45,909 nt of DNA, taken from assembly GCA_015661185.1 (NCBI GenBank), contig JACVXU010000015.1:1-45909 (forward strand). Direction: 5' to 3'. The notes below the pieces were generated by a model that was given only the letters and a program-made list of their open reading frames with translations, was not told the DNA's origin and did not search any database. Below are positions 1 through 8,402 of the stretch, one piece after another. This stretch comes from Bacteroidota bacterium. Lineage in GTDB: Bacteria > Bacteroidota > Ignavibacteria > UBA10030. The translations under genes and the position numbers were made by a program. The stretch's first letter is position 1; every line of letters begins with the position of its first letter.

Positions 1-542
1 GATTCATAACCACGGAGCGCGGCCAGTTTCTGTTGGATAAGACAATCATCAAGGTGCCGGTCGTAGGCCCGTTGCTCCATAAAACCGCAATCGAAATCTA
101 CTGCCGTGTCTTCTACGCGCTTTACAGAGGGTCCGGAGAAAACATCGACGTTATCCGCATGGCCGCTGAAGCCTGCGGTAACAAATACATGGAGCACCAG
201 ATCAAGACTATCGCGATCCCGATGATGCTTGAGAAAGGAAAGGGCTTGACAGAAGCCTTCCAGGCAACCGGGGTCTTCACGGCGACCGCGATCTCGCGGT
301 TCAACTCGGGTGCGGAGACCGGAACTGTGAAGAATACGGCGATGCAGCTTGCAGAGTACTACGAGAAGGAAACCACATACAAGCTGGCAAACGCTATCGA
401 AGCAATTCAGCTTTTCGTATCTATGATCATCATGGTCGTGCTCATGGGGCTTACCCTTGTATCATCCGAAACAGCTACGATCCGTCCGAAAGCGCCCGGA
501 CAGATTATTCGTTATCTGATATACTACTTCGGTTTAAACTAG
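1..542 (+). CDS. PilC/GspF-family inner-membrane protein, C-terminal part
   Basis: The reading frame is open from base 3 to the stop at 542, so the gene starts upstream of the window and only about 179 C-terminal residues are present. They match the second T2SS-F domain of the PilC/GspF platform protein: the inter-domain stretch with KVPVVGPLLHK, the helical cytoplasmic repeat with an FNSGAETGTVKNTAMQL-type segment (family form: GExSGxLxxxL), then a hydrophobic helix (AIQLFVSMIIMVVLMGL). In the family this protein sits in the inner membrane at the base of a type IV pilus or type II secretion system and couples the ATPase to pilin assembly. A TTG at 33 could be read as a start, but family similarity runs through it. 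It ends a few residues longer than usual. The downstream ATPase and secretin genes support the call. Confidence 0.85.
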   Translation, partial: FITTERGQFLLDKTIIKVPVVGPLLHKTAIEIYCRVFYALYRGSGENIDVIRMAAEACGNKYMEHQIKTIAIPMMLEKGKGLTEAFQATGVFTATAISRFNSGAETGTVKNTAMQLAEYYEKETTYKLANAIEAIQLFVSMIIMVVLMGLTLVSSETATIRPKAPGQIIRYLIYYFGLN

Positions 543-570
543 TGCCAATTCCAATAATTCATATTGTATT

Positions 571-664
571 TTTCAACGCAGAGGCGCTGAGGACGCAGAG
601 AATCGCAGAGAAAAAAGCAATAGACTCTGCGGTGATCCGCGATCTCCGCGTCTCCGCGTTGAGA
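571..664. repeat. Imperfect inverted repeat of the 'acgcagag' type
   Basis: Left arm 571-610 (aacgcagaggcgctgaggac onward) pairs imperfectly with right arm 623-664 (ending ctccgcgttgagaa), giving a long hairpin with internal mismatches around a short A-rich loop. The arms are internally periodic on a cgcagag/ctccgcg theme. From memory, this style resembles dispersed non-coding palindromes found between genes in many bacterial genomes; copy number in this genome is not visible from one window. No gene is supported in 543-924. Confidence 0.6.
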
Positions 665-742
665 ACCATAATACCAAAACACAATGTCTTTTTCTGGGTA
701 TGGCACTAGAAGTGATCTCAAAAATACTGTTCCTGTCTCCAA

Positions 743-838
743 TGTCATTCCCGCATGTCTTAAGCGGGAATCGCATGTCTTAAGCGGGAATCCAGACGGC
801 GTGTTCTGGACTCCCGACGGAGACATTCGGGAGTGACA
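743..838. repeat. Palindromic intergenic repeat with internal 20-bp tandem duplication
   Basis: The ends tgtcattcccg (743-753) and cgggagtgaca (828-838) are inverted copies with one mismatch. Inside, gcatgtcttaagcgggaatc occurs twice in perfect tandem at 753-772 and 773-792. The element looks like a dispersed palindromic repeat that has suffered a recent internal duplication. It lies between the PilC end and the ATPase gene and leaves about 75 bases before the ribosome binding site at 912-919. Confidence 0.65.
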
Positions 839-924
839 GGGCTTTTTGAGATGGGTTCTAGTTCTGTGTTCCGTCCCGGTTGTGGTACGTGCCATCGAGA
901 TTCTGGAATTGAAGGAGAGCATCT

Positions 925-2718
925 ATGCCAGAAATAGATATAACTGATAAAATCGGTTATACTCTGTTGAAAAAAGGGGTCATTGATTTTGAGACCCTTG
1001 AAAAATCGCTCAAGCTCAAGGATTCCGAGGAGAACAAGAAAAACCGGAAGAACCTCGGACAAATCCTTGTGACGGAGTTTGGTGCCGACCATGACTCGGT
1101 CTTTCGTGAAGTCGCAAACCTGTACGCGTTTCGTGAGGTCTTTCTGGCGGATGAAAAAACCGACGACACGCGCATCGCATTCATCAAGAAGCTCGTCGAG
1201 GTTTTGCCTGACCAACAGCGTGACATGATGGTGCAGGCCAAGATGGTGCCATTTAAGTACGATGAACGCCAGCCCGACAAGCTTGTAATCATCGCAGCGG
1301 ATCCAACGGACCGCAACCTGCCGGTTGTCGCCCGGAGTTTCAACGTCAAGAAGTACGAAATCTGCTACGTACGCCTGAAGGACCTCCAGGGTTTGATGGA
1401 GAAGATCGTCCCGGCTCAGAACGAGTTCCTGAAGCTCCTGAAGCAGGAGGGAGAGGTCACGATCAGCGATGGATCAACCGGCGACGAGGCAGTCGACGAA
1501 TCGGCGTTGGAAGCAGAAATCAGCAAGAGCGCGCTCGTGAATCTGTTCGAGGGTTGCCTGGTTGAAGCCGTTCGACGGGGAGTCAGCGACGTTCACATCG
1601 TGCCGTCCGAAGGGAACAAGACGAATTTCATGTTCCGCGTGGACGGAAACCTGCAGGTTTGGCACTGTCAGGAAAACACATTGCCTGAAGCTGTTTTGGC
1701 TGTCGTGAAAGACAGGACGAAGAATGTGGACCGGTTCGAGCGAGAAGCGTCGCAGGACGGATTCATACAGCGTGTCATTGACGGGCATCAGCTTCGTTTC
1801 CGTGTTTCTATCATGCCAATCGTGACCACGGAGTTCCAGCACAAGTTTGAGAGCGTCGTCATTCGTATCCTTGACGATAGGAAGGTTATCACTGACCTGG
1901 AGAAACTTGGCCTTCAGGGCCCTGCGAGAGGACTATTCTACAAGGCGATAGCAAAGCCGCAGGGTATCATCATCCTTACCGGCCCAACAGGATCCGGCAA
2001 GTCTACAACCCTCATTGCCGCCCTCTACCAGGTGATTGACCCTACATTGAATGTGCTCACGATCGAAGAGCCGGTGGAGTATATTATCAAAGGTGCCCGT
2101 CAGCTGAAGATCGGACCGAAGATGGGCTTCGAGCAGTCCATTCGGGGTATTTTGCGTCACGACCCTGACATCGTGCTCGTTGGTGAAATGCGTGACAAGA
2201 TCACTGCAGAGACTGCTATCAAGCTGGCAAACACTGGTCACCTGGTGTTCTCCACGCTGCACACGAACGACGCCCCCAGCGCGGTCGCCCGTCTCTACAA
2301 GATGGGGATTGAGCCATTTCTTATCGCCTATGCGATCAACATTATCGTCGCACAGCGTCTTATTCGGACATTATGCAAGATCTGCAAGGAGCCGGTTGAA
2401 GGGAGTGAACTGGATGACATGCTTAAATTTGGATTCAGTGAAGGCGAACTCCATGCTCACACGTTCTACAAGGCAGTCGGATGTGACAAATGCGGTGGAG
2501 GTTACAAGGGGAGAGCCGCAATTCACGAAGCCCTCTATTTCACAAAAGAAATCAAGACTCTGATTCTTAATGCGGGTGATAAAGTTGACGAAAATAGAAT
2601 ACGTGATCAAGCCGCCAAAGATGGAATGTGGACTCTGCGACGGTCGGGCATGGAGCGCATGATGGAAGGTTCCACATCTTTGGAAGAGATTATCTCCTCG
2701 ACAACTGAAGAAGACTAG
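925..2718 (+). CDS. PilB/GspE-type assembly ATPase
   Basis: 597 residues, the usual length for a PilB/GspE hexameric ATPase that powers pilus or pseudopilus extension from the cytoplasmic face. An N-terminal MshEN/T2SSE_N-like domain covers about residues 1-150. The C-terminal ATPase has Walker A GPTGSGKST (about 353-361), the Asp box around EEPVEY, Walker B DPDIVLVGEMRD (about 413-424), the His box STLHTND (about 443-449) and a four-Cys zinc knuckle (C484, C487, C520, C523). The start has a clear AAGGAGAG ribosome site at 912-919. It is followed by a strong terminator, so it seems to be transcribed separately from the pilT-like gene although it clearly serves the same machine. PilB versus GspE cannot be settled; the PilT and PilMNOP-like partners favour pilus. 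Confidence 0.93.
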   Translation: MPEIDITDKIGYTLLKKGVIDFETLEKSLKLKDSEENKKNRKNLGQILVTEFGADHDSVFREVANLYAFREVFLADEKTDDTRIAFIKKLVEVLPDQQRDMMVQAKMVPFKYDERQPDKLVIIAADPTDRNLPVVARSFNVKKYEICYVRLKDLQGLMEKIVPAQNEFLKLLKQEGEVTISDGSTGDEAVDESALEAEISKSALVNLFEGCLVEAVRRGVSDVHIVPSEGNKTNFMFRVDGNLQVWHCQENTLPEAVLAVVKDRTKNVDRFEREASQDGFIQRVIDGHQLRFRVSIMPIVTTEFQHKFESVVIRILDDRKVITDLEKLGLQGPARGLFYKAIAKPQGIIILTGPTGSGKSTTLIAALYQVIDPTLNVLTIEEPVEYIIKGARQLKIGPKMGFEQSIRGILRHDPDIVLVGEMRDKITAETAIKLANTGHLVFSTLHTNDAPSAVARLYKMGIEPFLIAYAINIIVAQRLIRTLCKICKEPVEGSELDDMLKFGFSEGELHAHTFYKAVGCDKCGGGYKGRAAIHEALYFTKEIKTLILNAGDKVDENRIRDQAAKDGMWTLRRSGMERMMEGSTSLEEIISSTTEED

Positions 2719-2758
2719 GTCGGGATCCCCGATCTCACAAATCCCGCTTGTTTGGATG

Positions 2759-2787
2759 AGGCACTCACTCTGTGGGTGCCTTTTTTT
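2759..2787 (+). terminator. Rho-independent terminator after the PilB/GspE gene
   Basis: The arms AGGCACTCAC and GTGGGTGCCT form a near-perfect stem with a three-base loop, running straight into seven or eight T residues. It lies 40 bases after the ATPase stop codon on the same strand. Confidence 0.9.
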
Positions 2788-2822
2788 ACTCCCGCCAAAG
2801 GACCGTATTTTCTTGGCCCTGT

Positions 2823-2877
2823 ACAAGCATACAAGTCCCGCTCTGTCCCATAATGGGGCAGGCCTTGCCATGCTTGT
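2823..2877. other. Nested inverted repeats in the 2719-3217 gap
   Basis: Outer arms acaagcat (2823-2830) and atgcttgt (2870-2877) are perfect inverted copies. Between them, tgtcccataatggggca (2844-2860) is a palindrome with one mismatched pair. It could be an operator, a structured leader for the pilT-like operon, or a decayed repeat; nothing else distinguishes these. The rest of 2788-3217 holds no gene I can support. Confidence 0.35.
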
Positions 2878-3217
2878 CCCACGTCACAACACTTTTGGCA
2901 GCAAGGACTTAAATAACAAAACAGGATAGGAACAGAGCCCCCATTCCTCTCTTCGATCGATCCCCGGCGATCTAAATGACCTACAATCACGATCGCCCGG
3001 GGGCAAAAATGAGAATTTCTTCGGAATGGTCGTATCGGTCCAGAAGTCGTGAAGTGCCTATGGTGGAACGAAATGTAGAAAGCTATGGATTTTTCTCTTT
3101 AAGGGAGTTGCATTTTCGTTTGGAGTTTCGTATTATCACACCATTGGGGGCGCACTTCACATACCACCAATTTCCACAGCATTGGCGCGACCAAAAACGT
3201 AAAGTCGAGTACGCTGA

Positions 3218-4534
3218 ATGACGACTCCTGTTCAGAACCCCGTTGCTGCGAAGCCTCAAACACCCGATCCGCAGGCGACAACCTTCGCCCCTGAGCCTCC
3301 GTTTGTAGTTACCGCGCGGAAATTGCTCGCCGAGCTAGCCTCTCAACTTCCATCGACAGTTACTGGACTTGAGCGCCAGATGATGATCGGTGACGTCCTT
3401 GGACGGATGGATGAGGGGGACAAGCAAAAGCTGAGAGCTTTAATGAACTACTTCCTTTTGAGGATGCTGACAATTGGCGCATCCGACATCGATCAAGGGG
3501 GGTACGGATCCGGGGGGAGTGTGTGGTATCGGATATATGGTTCCAAGAAGCCGGACAAATCTCTGGGTCAGTACGCTCCCGATGAGGCGAACTACCTTAT
3601 TCAGAGCGTCCTAGGAGAGCGTCAACGAGCGTTTCTGTATGAGAATCGAAATCTGGATTTCTCCTACATGCTGTATTTGGAGAACGGCGAATTCCGCCGA
3701 TTCCGTGCCGACGCGTACTTTGATCTTGATCAGCTTGCGCTCAACATGCGGGCGATCAACAATGTGATTCGACCGTACAAAACTCTCGATTTGCACGCGA
3801 ATGTTACACGGATACTGAGTCTGGCGGGAACGAAGGAAGGGCTCTGTCTCGTTACCGGCATTACAGGATCCGGAAAAAGTTCTACGCTCGATGCAATCAT
3901 CGATGCAAACAATCACTCCGTCGATGCCCACATTGTTATCATCGCATCGCCCATCGAGTATGTTCACAAGTCCGACCGGTGCATTATCCGTCATCGTGAA
4001 GTTGGACGAGATGTGTTAGGATTCAAAGATGGCGCGATTCAGGCACTGCGCCAGGATCCCGATATCATCATGATCGGTGAGTTGCGCGACCCGGAGACGA
4101 TCCTGACCGCTCTCGAAATCACGGACTCCGGTCACAAGGTCTATTCCACATTGCACACGGCATCTGCGGTCGAAAGTATCGACAGGATCATCGGTGAGAC
4201 TCCGCCTGTCGAACAGGAGCGTGTGCGCAATCGTCTCGCTGACACGCTACGGTGCGTCATGTCGCAGAAGCTGATACCCAGTCTTGACGGCAAGCGAGTC
4301 ATGGCGAAGGAAGTGATGCTCGGGGTGCCGTCTGTCCGTGCTGCGATCAAGAACAACAACACGGGAGAAATCTATCAGATGATTTCCGAAGGACTCGACC
4401 AGGGAATGATCACGATGGAGCTGGACCTCAAGCGACTGTATTTGCAGAAGAAGATCTCTTTGGAGAGTGCTCTCAACTATGCAAACAACAAACGCCGAAT
4501 GCAGCAGCTCCTCCAGGTCACTCCCGCGGAGTGA
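3218..4534 (+). CDS. PilT-like retraction ATPase
   Basis: 438 residues. After a Pro-rich, divergent N-terminus comes a PilT/GspE-family ATPase: Walker A GITGSGKSS (about 214-222), Walker B DPDIIMIGELRD (about 280-291), His box STLHTAS (about 310-316), and near the C-terminus AIKNNNTGEIYQMI, which corresponds to the AIRNLIRE region characteristic of PilT. PilT proteins depolymerise type IV pili and drive retraction. The N-terminal GASDIH-type box reads GASDIDQGG, so its usual His is replaced. It is longer than typical PilT (about 350-370 residues). The start at 3218 has no obvious ribosome site. It heads the run that continues with the PilMN, PilOP and secretin genes, so a second motor dedicated to the same machine is likely. 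A divergent secretion ATPase remains possible. Confidence 0.85.
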   Translation: MTTPVQNPVAAKPQTPDPQATTFAPEPPFVVTARKLLAELASQLPSTVTGLERQMMIGDVLGRMDEGDKQKLRALMNYFLLRMLTIGASDIDQGGYGSGGSVWYRIYGSKKPDKSLGQYAPDEANYLIQSVLGERQRAFLYENRNLDFSYMLYLENGEFRRFRADAYFDLDQLALNMRAINNVIRPYKTLDLHANVTRILSLAGTKEGLCLVTGITGSGKSSTLDAIIDANNHSVDAHIVIIASPIEYVHKSDRCIIRHREVGRDVLGFKDGAIQALRQDPDIIMIGELRDPETILTALEITDSGHKVYSTLHTASAVESIDRIIGETPPVEQERVRNRLADTLRCVMSQKLIPSLDGKRVMAKEVMLGVPSVRAAIKNNNTGEIYQMISEGLDQGMITMELDLKRLYLQKKISLESALNYANNKRRMQQLLQVTPAE

Positions 4535-4604
4535 GAATCCGGCGATTGCAGTTCCACCAAACACCATCTCAACGAAATACTAACAACTAGGGACAAAGCC
4601 CGAA

Positions 4605-6191
4605 ATGCCATACCAGCCTGCTCAAGGCAAGACTGCGATTGCGTTGTTCGTCGACGGCTTGGAGTTGAAGTTCGTCCAGTTGTCGATGAAAAAAGGGAGG
4701 GTGACACTGAGGGACTACAAGACGGTCGCGCTGGTACAGAAGTTTGAAGAGAAGCAGGGAGCCGCTTTGGAGGGGGGGCTGCAAACGGAGGATGTGGCGG
4801 CAGAGTCGTTTGGTGAGCCAGCGATAACATCTGAAATGACAGAACAGGAAGGGCAAAACAATGCCGCTGTCCTCCTGAGCATCCTGACGGATCTCCCTTC
4901 GTCGAAGTATACAGTCTCCTACGCGCTCAGTGAGCCTGCCGTTACCTACCAAGAATTTGAAAGTGATTCCGGACTCAAAGGCTACAAGCTCAAGAAGCAC
5001 ATCGCCCAGGAGCTTTCTGCCATGCGTTCGGCTGCCCCCGCATTAGATGCAATCGATTTCATCCCGACGGCCCAGGGGGGGCTGCTCAGCATCGTCCGTG
5101 AAGACGGGATGCATATCTATGATCTGCTCAGGGAGATCAAGCCGTTCATCGGTAATCGGATCCCGAGGATCAACCTTATCGACAGTGCGGACACTGCTCT
5201 TCTCGGGCTCGTTCGCGGTTCCTATGATCAGCAGGAAGATGAAGTCTCCGTTCTGGTTTATGTTGGGAATGACTTCAGCCGTCTGATCTTCATGAAGGGG
5301 AAGAACTATCTCCACTTTGCTCCGATCATCAGCGAAGGCTATGGTTCGTCCAACATCGAGAACACGATCTACAGCCGTATCTTGCTTGAGCAGGACAATA
5401 TCGCCCTCACGCGGATCGACCGGATCGTTCTCTGTGGGGAGAGTCACAAGGTCAGTCTCCGTGAATCGCTCGCACCTCAGTTCACCAGTGCGACCGTTGA
5501 ATATCTGCAGTCGCCCGAGCTCGATGTCAGCCTTTACGAAGGACTCATTGGCGAAGCAGTCTCGGAGTACGCCATCCCCATCGCGACGGCTTGGCGTGCT
5601 CTCGACCCAGACAAGAAGGGCCTCTATTCGCTCAACCTCTGTCCTGTCATCATCACCGAAGGGCAAAAGGCCTTCAAGCTTGCCTGGCACGGGTGGGTTC
5701 TCGCCTTGTTGATCATAGGATCGATAGTTTTCTTTTCCACTTCCATCGAAACTCGAAGTGGGGAGATCAGGCGCGAGAATGAACTCCTTACACGAAAGAA
5801 AAGCGAACTCGTCGATCTTGAGCAACTGCGTATCGCACGGTCGGCGTTGCAGGCGGACATCAGCAGGTTCTCGAACGCGTATTCGGTCTATGACTCTATC
5901 GCTCCAGGAAGCGACCGATGGAGCCGCGTCTTCCACTATCTGGCTAACAGTGTCGAGGATCTGAACTCTCTCTGGATCTACAAAGTGGAGAAGGATGTTC
6001 AGAACCCCGGAATACTGAAAATCAGCGGTTATTCGATCTATCGGACACGCATCTCGCGCCTGGCAAGTCTTTTCGAACGGGCCACGTTGAAACAAGTCCG
6101 CACGTCGGATATCCGGGGCAAGATCGTCTATGATTTTGAGTTGATCGTCGAACAGGTCGACAAAGGTGATTTCGTGTCCCAAACAAAATAA
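4605..6191 (+). CDS. PilM-PilN-like fusion protein
   Basis: 528 residues in two parts. Residues 1-350 resemble an actin-like PilM/GspL cytoplasmic domain (start IALFVDGLELKFVQL; later AIPIATAWRAL near the end of the fold). A single membrane helix at about 362-384 (GWVLALLIIGSIVFF) follows, then a coiled-coil of about 40 residues and a PilN/GspL-like periplasmic ferredoxin-like domain to the end. In type IV pilus systems PilM and PilN are normally separate proteins that bind each other; in type II secretion GspL combines both parts. The arrangement here is therefore GspL-like, placed where pilM and pilN usually sit. Its neighbours, a PilO/PilP-like protein and a secretin, complete the alignment subcomplex. 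Domain calls are by pattern, without a profile search. Confidence 0.75.
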   Translation: MPYQPAQGKTAIALFVDGLELKFVQLSMKKGRVTLRDYKTVALVQKFEEKQGAALEGGLQTEDVAAESFGEPAITSEMTEQEGQNNAAVLLSILTDLPSSKYTVSYALSEPAVTYQEFESDSGLKGYKLKKHIAQELSAMRSAAPALDAIDFIPTAQGGLLSIVREDGMHIYDLLREIKPFIGNRIPRINLIDSADTALLGLVRGSYDQQEDEVSVLVYVGNDFSRLIFMKGKNYLHFAPIISEGYGSSNIENTIYSRILLEQDNIALTRIDRIVLCGESHKVSLRESLAPQFTSATVEYLQSPELDVSLYEGLIGEAVSEYAIPIATAWRALDPDKKGLYSLNLCPVIITEGQKAFKLAWHGWVLALLIIGSIVFFSTSIETRSGEIRRENELLTRKKSELVDLEQLRIARSALQADISRFSNAYSVYDSIAPGSDRWSRVFHYLANSVEDLNSLWIYKVEKDVQNPGILKISGYSIYRTRISRLASLFERATLKQVRTSDIRGKIVYDFELIVEQVDKGDFVSQTK

Positions 6192-6203
6192 CGGTAAGAC
6201 ACT

Positions 6204-7112
6204 ATGTCCTTCAAGATACGTAACTCGATTGTCCTTGCTGTTGTGTCGGTGATTATTACGGCTGGTGGACTCTTCTACTGGCTCTATCTTCAACCAAAGA
6301 AGTTGAATGCGACACGGACGGAGATTCAGGCGATCGAGAAAGAGCTTGTCAATTTCCCCCAGACAGTCAACGAGGTCGAGGAACTTACGAACACGTTAGC
6401 AGATACAAAGCGTCAGTATGATTCCCGCAGCAAGGAGATACCGCCGTTCGATATCACGTCGCAGACATACGCATACATGAGCAAGGGAATTGATGAAGCC
6501 GGGATCACGATCGAAAACGAGTTCGTCCGGTTCAATATGACCTTCGACGGCTCAAAGGACTTCGGCTCATACGGGTACAACGTGTATCAGCTCACGGACG
6601 GTCAGGCGGTGTTTGAGAACCTGTACAAGTTCATTTATTACCTCGAGAACGGCAGCCGACTTTACAAGATCGCCTGGATCAATCTGGAGGATAAAGAGGC
6701 GCTGAATACGGAGACAAAAGAGACGCGCAAGTATCTTGCCTTCTCCCTGGAGTTGCATGCGTACTATACGAAGATTCAGGAGCTTAACACGTCGCTGGCA
6801 GCAAAGTCTTTCACATCCACGCAATCACCGTTTGATCCATTCGAGCCGATCATCCTGCAGAACCCCTCAACTGTTGCCCCTCCCGGAGAATTGGACGCGA
6901 ACCTTGTGGACATACGGGCCGTGCTGCCGGGCAAAGCGTTTGTGATGTCCGAGGGAGAGCTGACTGTGATCCATCTCGGAGACAAGGTGTGGCGGGGGTT
7001 CGTGAGTCGCATCAGCCCCGCAGAGAGCAAGGTTGAGTTCACTCTGAACGTGGGGGGAATCGTGCAAAAAGTCACGAAATCAATGGTCTTTGAAAAAAAG
7101 AAACGACAATGA
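6204..7112 (+). CDS. PilO-like (possibly PilO-PilP) alignment protein
   Basis: 302 residues. One N-terminal membrane helix at about 8-29 (VLAVVSVIITAGGLFYWLYL) is followed by a coiled-coil (about 32-85) and a periplasmic alpha/beta domain to about 195, as in PilO/GspM. From about 225 to the end a beta-rich segment (around GELTVIHLGDKVWRGFVSRI) resembles the compact PilP/GspC homology-region fold that contacts the secretin. If so, PilO and PilP functions are joined in one chain, matching the fused PilM-PilN gene 12 bases upstream. The 3' end overlaps an upstream in-frame ATG of the secretin, but the secretin most likely starts at 7120. The PilP-like part is the less certain half. Confidence 0.65.
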   Translation: MSFKIRNSIVLAVVSVIITAGGLFYWLYLQPKKLNATRTEIQAIEKELVNFPQTVNEVEELTNTLADTKRQYDSRSKEIPPFDITSQTYAYMSKGIDEAGITIENEFVRFNMTFDGSKDFGSYGYNVYQLTDGQAVFENLYKFIYYLENGSRLYKIAWINLEDKEALNTETKETRKYLAFSLELHAYYTKIQELNTSLAAKSFTSTQSPFDPFEPIILQNPSTVAPPGELDANLVDIRAVLPGKAFVMSEGELTVIHLGDKVWRGFVSRISPAESKVEFTLNVGGIVQKVTKSMVFEKKKRQ

Positions 7113-7119
7113 GGGAGAC

Positions 7120-8355
7120 ATGAAAAAAAGGTTCACGTTGTTTATCACTTGTTGCCTGCTCCTTCTCGTGAGTTCCGCGCAAGCTCAGAGCCGGGATGAG
7201 CGAATGCTCAAACGCGCCGCCCAAGGCAAGGGAGGCTACACCCAGGAAGAACTGGTTTCATTCAAGAACGATGTTCCGTACAAGCAAGCGATCGAATCGC
7301 TGAGCAACCTGAGCAAGAAGTTTCTGAAGAAGCCAATCGTCGATCCGGCGCCATTGACGACCACGATTAACGTCGAGATCCAATCGATGTACTGGAAGGA
7401 TGCGCTTGAGCTTATCCTTCGTACGAACAGCTTGTGGTACACCGAACAGGAAGATCACATCCTGGTATCGAGCTTGGGGGCCTTGGCGTCGAGCGGCGCA
7501 CCCGGTATGGCAGGGATGTCCTCACCGGTTGATTCGGGGGCGATTATCTCTAAGTCCCGGGAAGTCACAATTTCCGCGATCTTCCTGGAGATCAATAAAG
7601 GAAAGTTGCATGAAAGCGGCATCAGCTTCAACATCTTCCGAGGTCGCGACCTCAACCTGGGAGTGGAATTCCGGGGGGCCACAAATGTAAAAAGCGATAT
7701 TTTCGGAGTGAGTGTCTCTCCAACATCGAACAAGCTAGCCGTCAATATCGACGCCGCGTTGAAGATTTTCGAGAGCGAACAACTCGGCGAGGTGATCGCC
7801 CGGCCACAAACGACGGTGCGATCAGGTTCCAAAGGACGTATTCAGATCGGGTCGGATTTCTCCACGAAAGAGCGCGACATTGGAGGTAATGTTATCGACA
7901 AGTTCTACAGCACAGGCACTATCCTCGAGGTTACACCGAAAGTCTACAAGTATGGGGCGGTTGATTTCATCGATCTACCGTACCACGCCGAGAAGAGCTC
8001 CGTTACCCCCGGAACGGTAACCACCCTGATCAACAGGAGCGCGGTCGACGGCAGGAGCACAGTCCTGAACGGCGAAGAGACGTTCGTCGGCGGCCTATAC
8101 TCGAGCGAGGAGCAGGTCGTTCGGGAGGGAATTCCCCTGCTCAAGGATCTGCCTTGGTGGGTCCTCGGGCTCCGGTACATCTTTGGGTATGACAGTCAAT
8201 CCAAAGCAACAAAAGAACTCATCATCCTTCTGAAGGCGGAGCTGGTTCCGACAATCGAAGATCGCATCAAAGAGCTCGCGAAAGAGCGCAATATTTTGCA
8301 GGAGAAGCTCAAAGATTACCGTGAGGACATCACGAAAAAGTTGAAAAAAGATTGA
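7120..8355 (+). CDS. Short secretin (PilQ/GspD family)
   Basis: 411 residues, much shorter than typical PilQ or GspD (600-800). A signal peptide (KKRFTLFITCCLLLLVSSA, cleavage near AQA) leads into an N0/STN-like domain (about 40-120) and then the secretin pore domain, with the conserved end GEETFVGGLYS ... GIPLLKDLPW. A 25-30-residue charged coiled-coil closes the protein. Secretins form the outer-membrane channel through which a pilus or folded exoprotein passes. I prefer ATG 7120 over ATG 7090 because GAGGGAG lies seven bases upstream and the signal peptide begins there. The missing N1-N3 domains suggest a simplified periplasmic vestibule, perhaps bridged by the PilOP-like protein encoded just before it. 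Confidence 0.85.
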   Translation: MKKRFTLFITCCLLLLVSSAQAQSRDERMLKRAAQGKGGYTQEELVSFKNDVPYKQAIESLSNLSKKFLKKPIVDPAPLTTTINVEIQSMYWKDALELILRTNSLWYTEQEDHILVSSLGALASSGAPGMAGMSSPVDSGAIISKSREVTISAIFLEINKGKLHESGISFNIFRGRDLNLGVEFRGATNVKSDIFGVSVSPTSNKLAVNIDAALKIFESEQLGEVIARPQTTVRSGSKGRIQIGSDFSTKERDIGGNVIDKFYSTGTILEVTPKVYKYGAVDFIDLPYHAEKSSVTPGTVTTLINRSAVDGRSTVLNGEETFVGGLYSSEEQVVREGIPLLKDLPWWVLGLRYIFGYDSQSKATKELIILLKAELVPTIEDRIKELAKERNILQEKLKDYREDITKKLKKD

Positions 8356-8402
8356 CCAGTCATTTTGAACGGCATACACTCAAAGTACTTGGGGAGTTCG
8401 TC

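Noticed and set aside
2976-3221. 81-codon ORF before the PilT-like gene, overlapping its start by four bases
   Set aside because: Arg-rich, low-complexity translation with no family pattern and no ribosome site; the overlap alone is not enough.
5043-6293. Minus-strand open frame (416 codons) opposite the PilMN gene
   Set aside because: Antisense shadow; the plus-strand gene has clear domain order and membrane helix.
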